A stretch of DNA of 31,638 nt from Symbiodinium natans (taxonomy: Eukaryota; Sar; Dinophyceae; Suessiales; Symbiodiniaceae), in assembly GCA_905221605.1 (NCBI GenBank), contig CAJNDS010002310.1:468310-499947 (forward strand), in the 5' to 3' direction. The position numbers and the translations under genes are program-made. The stretch's first letter is position 1, and each line of letters opens with the position of its first letter. The notes under the pieces were generated by a model. The model made no database searches and was not told the origin of the DNA. It saw nothing but the letters and a program-made list of their open reading frames with translations. Of the stretch, positions 18,201 to 25,600 are shown one piece after another.

Positions 18201-20931
18201 GCCCATTGTCTTCCCTAATCAATGTCCCTTTCTCTGTAATCCTCATTGTCACACCACCAAGCGCGCTTTGCACCGTAACAGTAGTGTCGGGTAAATATTC
18301 CCATGGAAAAAGCGTCCGCACAAGATGCGTAGCAGCTGTATCCACCAACGCCACTCTCTTTTCCTGCTGAAAAACCCCAGAGCAGCATAACATCCGAACA
18401 CTGGGATCCCCGCTTGATGCTGACTGCACTGATGACAGTTTCATAGATTTCAGCACCTCTAACGCTTCAGCAAGGACCTGATTGGGTGTTGATGGTGATG
18501 AGGGACTTGCAGAACCTCTCTCCGATCCCGCGTTAGCCATCTCATCTCCCCCTTCAGCCACTTCTGCCTTTTTGGCAGCTCCCCATTTCGCACCTTTGCC
18601 GCCCTTTCCCCCCTTGGGAGAATTTCCTTTAGATTTATTCCTTTCGGAATTTGAGTCCACATTGGGACCTATACCATCTTTGTATGGACACTGCGGCTGT
18701 AAATGGCCAACGGCCCCACATTCGAAACATCTTCCACGCTCCAGGGAGTCCTTGTCATGGCGAAACTTGCACCGTGAACCAAACCTACATCCTGCCTCTG
18801 TCTTCCCATATACCCAGCAGAAAAGACGTTCACCATCATTGCTGTACCTTTTTCCTTTCCCTTTGCCTTTGTCACCCTCCTCTGTCTCGTCACCAGCTCC
18901 TTTTTGGGCCTTGTTTAACCTTGCCCTTTTCTTGGCGTCCGAGTCCTGCTTCACCTCTTGATCACCAGCACTATGCAATAGCAGCTCAAACTCTGCCTGT
19001 AACATTTCAGCCAGTTGGGTCGCAGTTTCAGAGGTCGGAGAGTAGTCCACCCCCAGTTTCTCCCGAAAGGTTGCCACTCTGAAATGAACCGTAGGGTGTT
19101 TCGCCAGCAACGCAGATGATAAAGCATCCAGTCCCTTGATAAGCAGGGTAGCGTCCGGCTCGGTCGCTCGCAACTCCCTTAATCGGGAACGCCATTGTGC
19201 CCATTGGCACACTCCCTTTATGGCTTCTGAAATCGAGGTAGCTGAAGGCGGTTGCACCAAAAAGTTCAACATTGTGCTGCGCTCGTTTGCTCCACCTGGC
19301 TGGTAGACTGTCAGCAATTTGTAAAATATCATCACCGATCCCAACATTCGAGTGGAAACGATCTCAGTCTTCAACCTCTCCGGAATCGCCTGCAGCAGCA
19401 AAGACACCGCCCTTTGCTCCAACAAAACGTGCGCAGTTTGAACCACCCTGAGCCCTTCAAGCTCAGCCTTGATGCCCAACCTTTCCAGCGGAGAAACACT
19501 CAACCATTTGGCATACGCCTGATACGCCTTTGAATAGACGCATTGCCACCACACCGTTCCTGTATCTGTAAGCGAAGACAACATTGGTTCGATCATTGCG
19601 ATCCAATCTCCTAATGCCGTTGGGTTGCTTGGCGTGTACTCTGCCAAAGTAGGCAGACTCATCACATGCTTCCCTAGAGCTTCTGGACGTCCCACCCCAG
19701 AAGTATCTCCAGTTGACGGTATCACCCGAGGAACCACCGCCCCTTGAGGTAAACTGACACCACCACCTGGTCTTTGCTGAGGTCCATATCCCGCACCAGA
19801 TGTAGGCGCTGTAAGTGGAACCTTTTCCATTTCCAACTTTCCAGCCACCATTCTCCACCGATACGGAACACCATCCACCATTGTGTATCCGCCCGATCCT
19901 GCAGCGTTCTCCTCCTGTGCCACGGTTTCCCGAGCTGAAATAAAACCGGGCTGGTTCACCATAGGTGCCGCAGAACTTTCAACCCCCGCTGGCAAGGAAG
20001 TTATCGGCACCTGTGTCAGACCGGGCGGGCCACCTGCATATGCACCACTTGCAGAACCTCCCAGGGGGTAATTCAGCGGAGGCAATCTGGAGGGTTTCTT
20101 CCCTTCAGATAAATGCATCATTGGCACTTCTCTTTCGGCCTCCACCTTACCATCCCCTTTTCTAGGCTCAGGCAAAGGTTGAAGATCACAACCCTTTGGA
20201 AGGTCGTAACCCTCAATCGGCAGCCATGTCCCATCAGCTGACACAGTCCAAAAACCACCCAAACCATCAGTGTAAAAAACTTGTCCTGGCGGATACTGTT
20301 TCTCTGGAGTCATGCCCAAGGGATATGCAGCATTTGCGTCCACTGCTCCAGTGCTCCGTGCTCGCGAAACTGACTCAGATGCAGCAGAGGTATAACTCTT
20401 CTCCTCCACTCTATGCAGTCTGTTTCCCAGCTCCTTTGTTTGCACCAGCAGCTCTTTAAGTGCACGCTTTACCACCGCCATATCTTCACCTTGTTCTTCA
20501 CTGGTCAGATCAGGAATAAGCTCTTCTTCTGCTTGTGTCTCACCAATATTACCTCGTTCCATCTGGCCCATTAAACCTGACGACGGCCTCTCAGCTGGTG
20601 CAGGTTCACGATCCCTAAGATCTGGCAGCGATGGTGGCCTTCTCGTTTGTTCACCACTTCTATCCCCTCCGCTCGCAGGAAGACTTGCTGGCCTCGATTG
20701 CCTCAGTCTCATTTCTTCATGAGCCCGCTCGCTCCAGAAAGGATTCGCTGCTGGAAACGGAACCACTTCATTTTCCACCTGAGACGTTGGTTGCACTACT
20801 GCAACTTCCCTGCCGTCTGTCAGCGCTTGTACCACTTGTTGTCTTTCTTCACCCCCATCACCACGATTTTCTTCGGCATCATTGGCCTCCGATGATGGTC
20901 CAGGTTCAGATCGACGCCGCACCATATCCAT
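15106..20931 (-). CDS. Copia gag-pol, first frame: Gag, two retropepsins, methyltransferase-like, integrase
   Basis: The ATG at 20931 (GGTGCCATGG context) is chosen; the open frame begins 30 bases earlier at a TTG (20961), and residue numbers here count from that TTG. Gag-like region to about 700; a CCCH finger (C715, C725, C731, H735) is followed at once by a CCHC knuckle (C745, C748, H753, C758). Two protease-like domains follow: VDTAATH (D874) and LDSGASH (D1028). Residues about 1222-1490 resemble a C5-cytosine methyltransferase: VVHLFSG (motif I-like) at 1225-1231, GGPPC with Cys1282 (motif IV-like) and MESPG at 1357-1361. Integrase: H1522, H1527, C1534, C1537, then D1561, D1711 and E1747 (35 residues between the last two), with an acidic insert between D1561 and D1711. 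A Pro-rich C-terminus ends at 15106. Function: capsid, processing and integration of element cDNA; methylation role inferred. Confidence 0.93.
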   Translation of the reverse strand: MDMVRRRSEPGPSSEANDAEENRGDGGEERQQVVQALTDGREVAVVQPTSQVENEVVPFPAANPFWSERAHEEMRLRQSRPASLPASGGDRSGEQTRRPPSLPDLRDREPAPAERPSSGLMGQMERGNIGETQAEEELIPDLTSEEQGEDMAVVKRALKELLVQTKELGNRLHRVEEKSYTSAASESVSRARSTGAVDANAAYPLGMTPEKQYPPGQVFYTDGLGGFWTVSADGTWLPIEGYDLPKGCDLQPLPEPRKGDGKVEAEREVPMMHLSEGKKPSRLPPLNYPLGGSASGAYAGGPPGLTQVPITSLPAGVESSAAPMVNQPGFISARETVAQEENAAGSGGYTMVDGVPYRWRMVAGKLEMEKVPLTAPTSGAGYGPQQRPGGGVSLPQGAVVPRVIPSTGDTSGVGRPEALGKHVMSLPTLAEYTPSNPTALGDWIAMIEPMLSSLTDTGTVWWQCVYSKAYQAYAKWLSVSPLERLGIKAELEGLRVVQTAHVLLEQRAVSLLLQAIPERLKTEIVSTRMLGSVMIFYKLLTVYQPGGANERSTMLNFLVQPPSATSISEAIKGVCQWAQWRSRLRELRATEPDATLLIKGLDALSSALLAKHPTVHFRVATFREKLGVDYSPTSETATQLAEMLQAEFELLLHSAGDQEVKQDSDAKKRARLNKAQKGAGDETEEGDKGKGKGKRYSNDGERLFCWVYGKTEAGCRFGSRCKFRHDKDSLERGRCFECGAVGHLQPQCPYKDGIGPNVDSNSERNKSKGNSPKGGKGGKGAKWGAAKKAEVAEGGDEMANAGSERGSASPSSPSTPNQVLAEALEVLKSMKLSSVQSASSGDPSVRMLCCSGVFQQEKRVALVDTAATHLVRTLFPWEYLPDTTVTVQSALGGVTMRITEKGTLIREDNGPLIIPLWLILEFGANLTVINGMCHVGAKSSLDQLLWFEHGCLVMGYKTAEKMVLHAERQCADWSHSQWRNGRADCGVGSSDATLLPKQGEGRGVVSDTNECSGMGMLDSGASHPLRSLRPGEQLPQQKVLVSLAVGSREMCITPGGTLVTPEMVDPLVPIGKASALVGLRVQWRGGKCTASHPVLGELRVRDLNGCPCLEKEVALQIIDEMDWCSPKQALRVARMVQGCPNTDNEVAVKASLQIAARTASANEEEFVQACWRFLRWYYCDVPEHMLMELLPRGDVAALPFNRHKRRRVARAKRVVVHLFSGKQKWHFPSRDVEALELDLKKGGDLHNSSVWKYLLRLAAEGKVVAVVGGPPCRTVSRLRGEDGGPPVLRRRCGPERFGLKSLPWPHQELAQKDGVLLLKMLFLYDVAVHSRCGTAGVINGSSVFFGMESPGDPELIGKDFSQNYKTVLSAEDLADGSQKGFSSPTFWSWPEVKCFRERYEMYAAHFDQGALGHALVKPTTFLVSDIELWESLEQVRVVVPWSATFASTLEERIGQSSVWARWASGLVNRIRHRLTQWLQESDAERETMMSKKEEKEGVLRRLTTDERAFRDHCLRGHIPFRRDCQICVSAAGKERRHLRRKHGDAYTLSLDLAGPYKCSKDAHQQKPSNAVIGVYQFPMLDPNVGRPPEKEEDAGEVEDQVEDVGAGVGEWLGDAAANFEEEDSVPVEPAPVLEAEVLKIQASEKSWKELKDHLTQPVRMINFVMVEPIVDKQQTTVLSAVQRMMVRLQRQGYPVLRIHSDRAGEFVNARFRSFCETRLIYRTTGDPGVPQTNGRAEACVGLFKRGVRSLLKEARLGPAYWALAARHWSMLRWHKAERELGLNPKALLPFGAQIQVKRRPWELLGPDGTKKGRQWVDRTQPALLLGPCEDLPGGYWVEAQGTAKDPDELVLFPCTTIFSNVKEPPELELEGVAEEQEPSPPEHRLKGKKPALRFADEEGPPLPPPCDPPARHRLVSKSPASSLRGHALASQAGGESALRNF
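15131..15136 (-). other. G6 homopolymer at the ORF1/ORF2 frame change
   Basis: In element orientation the run is GCGGGGGGAGAG. Upstream, ORF1 is plausible; just downstream, the ORF2 frame reads ESPPLEIFED, while ORF1 stops at 15106. A +1 shift or one-base indel in this run would join them. Confidence 0.45.
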
Positions 20932-21129
20932 GGCACCAAACAAGGATAAAATCTTAATCAACCCACAGGGAGCCTAATTTGGGCTACGGGGGGCAACCCA
21001 AGGGGGACAGGGAACAAAACAGTCAACCCCAGAAGAAGCCCTTAAGCCCCCTTGGACCAACCACAAACCAAACCCAAAGGACCAAACACTCCTTTTTGCT
21101 TTCAGGGCGCATTGCCCAGGTTCTTGAGC

Positions 21130-21150
21130 CTTGAGCCAAAATGATTCCGG
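21130..21150 (-). promoter_or_regulatory. Spliced-leader-like sequence in the 5' LTR
   Basis: 18 of 21 positions match the dinoflagellate spliced leader, including the final CATTTTGGCTCAAG. The three differences are all in its first seven bases (CCGGAAT against CCGTAGC). A second GCTCAAG follows at 21123-21129. It begins 32 nt after the first T of the TATA-like box. The leader sequence is quoted from established knowledge. Confidence 0.75.
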
Positions 21151-21173
21151 GTTTTGCAACCCTTGAAATGCTA

Positions 21174-21182
21174 CCTTTTATA
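21174..21182 (-). promoter_or_regulatory. TATA-like box in the 5' LTR
   Basis: TATAAAAGG in element orientation, 18 nt into the LTR. With usual spacing, transcription would start near 21150. The same box lies at 11521-11529 in the other LTR. TATA boxes are uncommon in dinoflagellate genes, so function is inferred. Confidence 0.55.
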
Positions 21183-21199
21183 CAAACTGCATCTCCGCA

Positions 21200-21283
21200 T
21201 AGGGGTTTAGGGGATTAGGGGTTTAGGGGTTTAGGGGTTTAGGGGTTTAGGGGTTTAATTAGGGGTTTAGGGGTTTAGGGGCA
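21200..21283 (+). repeat. Interstitial telomeric tract, right of the retrotransposon
   Basis: TAGGGGTTTAGGGG repeats with two variants (GGGGATTAGGGG, GTTTAATTAGGGG). It continues the tract ending at 11332, and the first five bases TAGGG form the right copy of the target duplication. Confidence 0.93.
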
Positions 21284-21470
21284 AGACCAGTGTTGGTCGA
21301 TTCCACAATTGGGGGCTGTTCTGGGAAATTGTTCAGCTCTTGTGCCTACGGCCTTTGTGGGCGAGCACTGCGTTGCTTGTCCGCTGCGGTTCGTGTCCTG
21401 GACGCGTGGACTGAGTTCCACGCCTGCGGCCTAAGATCCAAGGCGCGGCGTCTTGCCGCGCGTTGCAGCC
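21284..21470 (+). other. Leader of the 21471 gene with a probable splice acceptor
   Basis: No coding frame. CGCGTTGCAG ends at 21468, two bases before the ATG at 21471, so it may be a trans-splicing (spliced leader) acceptor or the end of a 5' intron. No TATA or other promoter element recognised. Confidence 0.4.
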
Positions 21471-22579
21471 ATGTCCTCAGAGGTGGCAGGCCAGCCTGAG
21501 GGCGTCACCCTCCTGCAGGCGATAGAGAGCGGGGAAGTCCCGTATCCGGAAAAGATGTCATATGTCAGGTGGCTTAAATGGCGGAAGGACACAGGAAGCC
21601 GGCCACTGACTAAACGGGATGGCATCAGCACGACGCCTGAACAGGAGGCGGCCCTTTGGCGCCGAGTCATGCAGTTTTTGCATGACATGGAAGAAGAAGA
21701 AGAAGAGGAGGACGAAGAAGACGATAGCGAGTTGATCCCGGAGGCTGCCGGAGTGGGAGGGGATCCGCCACCGCGGGCGGATGTCCACGCCGCGGCAGGC
21801 GAACTCGCTATGGTGCCCAGTGGTGCGGCCTTCGTGCCCGAGTCGGCGCGGGAGTCCCGTAAGGCGGGACCGTCCGGTCCGCCGTCGACAGCGGGGTCCG
21901 TGCCAGGCACCGCCGATAGCCTACAGGCGGAGTTGCGCGCCCTTTACCGTCCCGACCAGGAACCGGTCGCGGACTACTTGACGCGCATCTCCCGCGTTGT
22001 CTTGGCGCTGCGGGCGCATGGTATCGTGGTGGATGTCGGTGCCCTGGATGTCTTGAGCACCAAGGCCACGATCTTGGCCGATGAGTTCGGGCAAGTGGGT
22101 GGCGACTGGCACCCCACCAAGATGGTCCGGCGCCTGCGGACCAGATTCTCGGTCGCGGCCTTGCGCACAGGCGAGGACCCCGACGACGCGCACGATAATC
22201 AGCAAGAGATTAAGTGCATCGGGGAGCTGATCCTCGCGCTCGGGGGAAAGGAGAGCTCTAGCAAGGAGAAGGTCTGGAGCTCTCCGTCTGAAGTCCCAGC
22301 GGGGCTTGTCGGCTTGCAGTCGCCGGGACTAGATCCCCCTGCAGCAGCAGGTGAGCCGGGAACAGGTCCGTGCCGTAGTGGTTTGCGCGCTACCCAAGGA
22401 ATTTAGGTGGTGTAGGGGCTGCAGGCGTCCCGTCTGCGGCCCGCGACCAGGGCGCGACGGATGGCGATTCCCCCTTGCGTGCAAAGCTTGCGGCGCTAGA
22501 GATGGAGATCGAAGCCCTCAAGCGAGGTTCAGACGGCGGAGGCTCGAGCAGATCGCGGATGCGTCTGGCATCGCGATAG
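21471..22579 (+). CDS. Acidic-linker protein, possibly Gag-like, with one intron
   Basis: The ATG at 21471 (GCAGCCATGT) opens a GC-rich frame. The N-terminal 70 residues are charged; residues about 71-85 are almost all Glu/Asp (EEEEEEEDEEDDSE), then a Pro/Ala/Ser linker. A helical domain follows (SLQAELRALYRPDQEPVADY and on), whose pattern recalls retrotransposon gag cores, though I cannot assign it. Unspliced, the frame stops at 22404-22406. A canonical GTGAGC donor at 22351 and GGGCTGCAG acceptor ending at 22424 remove 74 bp, with matching phase (a split Gly codon), and continue into a coiled-coil-like segment (AKLAALEMEIEALKRG) to TAG 22577-22579, 344 aa in all. Past about 22540 the neighbouring frame (LEQIADASGIAIGGSVVQM) looks coding up to the satellite, suggesting a frameshift. 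Confidence 0.6.
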
Positions 22580-22648
22580 GGGGTAGTGTCGTGCAGATGA
22601 CACGAGACCTGAGCCAGCTCAAGGTGCTCATGACTCATTCGAAGAGTC

Positions 22649-25600
22649 TTATGTTGGCCCAACTTCCACCCCTCCAGTGTGGAGGTTGGCCCAACATCCA
22701 CCCCCCCAGTGTGGATGTTGGCCCAACATCCACCCCTCCAGTGTGGATGTTGGCCCAACATCCACCCCTCCAGTGTGGATGTTGGCCCAACATCCACCCC
22801 TCCAGTGTTTATGTTGGCCCAACATCCACCCCTCCAGTGTTTATGTTGGCCCAACTTCCACCCCTCCAGTGTGAATGTTGGCCCAACATCCACCCCTCCA
22901 GTGTGGATGTTGGCCCAACATGCACCCCTCCAGTGTGGATGTTGGCCCAACATCCACCCCTCCAGTGTGGATGTTGGACCAACATCCACCCCTCCAGTGT
23001 TTATGTTGGCCCAACATCCACCCCTCCAGTGTGGATGTTGGCCCAACTTAAACCCCTCCAGTGTGAATGTTGGCCCAACTTCCACCCCTCCAGTGTGGAT
23101 GCTGGCCCAACTTCCACCCGAGGTTGGCCCAACATCCACCCTTCCAGTGTGGATGTTGGCCCAACATCCACCCCTCCAGTGTGGATGTTGCCCCAACATC
23201 CACCCGTCCAGTGTGGATGTTGGCCCAACATCCACCCCTCCAGTGTGGATGTTGGCCCAACATCCACCCCTCCAGTGTGGATGTTGGCCCAACATCCACC
23301 CCTCCAGTGTGGATGTTGGCCCAACATCCACCCCTCCAGTGTGGATGTTGGCCCAACATCCACCCCTCCAGTGTGGATGTTGGCCCAACATCCACCCCTC
23401 CAGTGTGGATGTTGGCCCAACATCCACCCCTCCAGTGTGGATGTTGGCCCAACATCCACCCCTCCAGTGTGGATGTTGGCCCAACATCCACCCCTCCAAC
23501 ATCCACCCCTCCAGTGTGGATGTTGGCCCAACATCCACCCCTCCAGTGTGGATGTTGGCCCAACATCCACCCCTCCAGTGGATGTTGGCCCAACATCCAC
23601 CCCTCCAGTGTGGATGTTGGCCCAACATCCACCCCTCCAGTGTGGATGTTGCCCCAACATCCACCCCTCCAGTGTGGATGTTGGCCCAACATCCACCCCT
23701 CCAGTGTGCATGTTGCCCCAACATTCACCCTTCCAGTGCGGATGTTGGCCCAACATCCACCCCTCCATTGTGGATGTTGCCCCAACATCCACCCCTCCAG
23801 TGTGGATGTTGGCCCAACATCCACCCCTCCAGTGTGGATGTTGGCCCAACATCCACCCCTCCAGTGTGGATGTTGGCCCAACTTCCACCCCTCCAGTGTG
23901 GATGTTGGCCCAACTTCCACCCCAACATCCACCCCTCCAGTGTGGATGTTGGCCCAACATCCCTGGACTCCAGTGTGGATGTTGGCCCAACATCCACCCC
24001 TCCAGTGTGGATGTTGGCCCAACATCCACCCCTCCAGTGTGGATGTTGGCCCAACATCCACCCTCCAGTGTGGATGTTGGCCCAACATCCACCCCTCCAG
24101 TGTGGATGTTGGCCCAACATCCACCCCTCCAGTGTGGATCCAGTGTTTATGTTGGCCCAACATCCACCCCTCCAACATCCACCCCTCCATCCACCCCTCC
24201 AGTGTGGATGTTGGCCCAACATCCACCCCTCCAGTGTTTATGTTGGCCCAACATCCACCCCTCCAGTGTGGATGTTGGCCCAACCACCCCTCCAGTGTGG
24301 ATGTTGGCCCAACAACATCCACCCCTCCAGTGTGGATGTTGGCCCAACATCCACCCCTCCAGTGTGGATGTTGGCCCAACATCCACCCCTCCAGTGTGGA
24401 TGTTGGCCCAACATCCACCCCTCCAGTGTGGATGTTGGCCCAACATCCACCCCTCCAGTGTGGATGTTGGCCCAACATCCACCCCTCCAGTGTGGATGTT
24501 GGCCCAACATCCACCCCTCCAGTGTTGGAGTGTTGGCCCAACATCCACCCCTCCAGTGTTTATGTTGGCCCAACATCCACCCCTCCAGTGTGGATGTTGC
24601 CCAACATCCACCCCTCCAGTGTGGATGTTGGCCCAACATCCACCCCTCCAGTGTGGATGTTGGCCCAACATCCACCCCTCCAGTGTGGATGTTGCCCCAA
24701 CATCCACCCCTCCAGTGTGGATGTTGGCCCAACATCCACCCCTCCAGTGTGGATGTTGGCCCAACATCCACCCCTCCAGTGTGGATGTTGGCCCAACATC
24801 CACCCCTCCAGTGTGGATGTTGGCCCAACATCCACCCCCACCCCATCCATCCAGTGTGGATGTTGGCCCAACATCCACCCCTCCAGTGTGGATGTTGGCC
24901 CAACATCCACCCCTCCAGTGTGGAGGTTGGCCCAACATCCACCCCTCCAGTGTGGATGCTGGCCCAACATCCACCCCTCCAGTGTGGATGTTGGCCCAAC
25001 ATCCACCCCTCCAGTGCGGATGTTGGCCCAACATCCACCCCTCCAGTGTGGATGTTGCCCCAACTTCCACCCCTCCAGTGTGGATGCTGGCCCAACTTCC
25101 ACCCCTCCAGTGTGAATGTTGGCCCAACATCCACCCCTCCACTGTGGATGTTGGCCCAACATCCACCCCTCCAGTGTGGATGTTGCCCCAACATCCACCC
25201 CTCCAGTGTGGATGTTGCCCCAACATCTACCCCTCCAGTGTGGATGTTGGCCCAACATCCACCCTCCAGTGTGGATGTTGGCCCAACATCCACCCCCTCC
25301 AGTGTGGATGTTGGCCCAACATCCACCCCTCCAGTGTGGATGTTGGCCCAACATCCACCCCTCCAGTGTGGATGTTGGCCCAACATCCGCCCCTCCAGTG
25401 TTTATGTTGGCCCAACATCCACCCCTCCAGTGTGGATGTTGGCCCAACTTCCACCCCTCCAGTGTGAATGTTGGCCCAACATCCACCCCTCCACTGTGGA
25501 TGTTGGCCCAACATCCACCCCCTCCAGTGTGGATGTTGGCCCAACATCCACCCCTCCAGTGTGGATGTTGGCTCAACATCCACCCCTCCAGTGTTTATGT

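Larger units (their letters stand above)
11333..21199 (-). mobile_element. Full-length Ty1/copia-type LTR retrotransposon (9.87 kb)
   Basis: Near-identical direct repeats (11333-11546 and 20985-21199) bound a minus-strand gag-pol with the copia domain order, integrase before reverse transcriptase. Flanks are TAGGG on both sides (11328-11332 and 21200-21204), consistent with a 5-bp target duplication, although the target is itself telomeric repeat. A purine tract adjoins the 3' LTR. The LTRs differ by two substitutions and one 1-base indel, so insertion was recent. Besides the standard domains it carries methyltransferase-like and dioxygenase-like domains and a second protease-like domain. Two frame changes divide pol. 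No tRNA primer site starting TGG is visible beside the 5' LTR. Confidence 0.93.
20985..21199 (-). repeat. 5' LTR of the copia element
   Basis: 215 bp. In element orientation it begins TGCGGAG at 21199 and ends at 20985, only 54 nt before the gag ATG. It carries the TATA-like box and spliced-leader-like sequence noted separately. The sequence just inside (GCCCAAATTAGGCTCCC) does not start with TGG, so no standard tRNA primer-binding site is evident. Confidence 0.95.

Noticed and set aside
22351-22560. Zinc-finger reading (CRGC...ACKAC) across the putative intron of the 21471 gene
   Set aside because: The Arg/Gly/Cys/Pro-rich composition is typical of a shifted frame in GC-rich coding DNA, and the spliced frame gives a regular coiled coil with canonical splice sites. 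It is not fully excluded.
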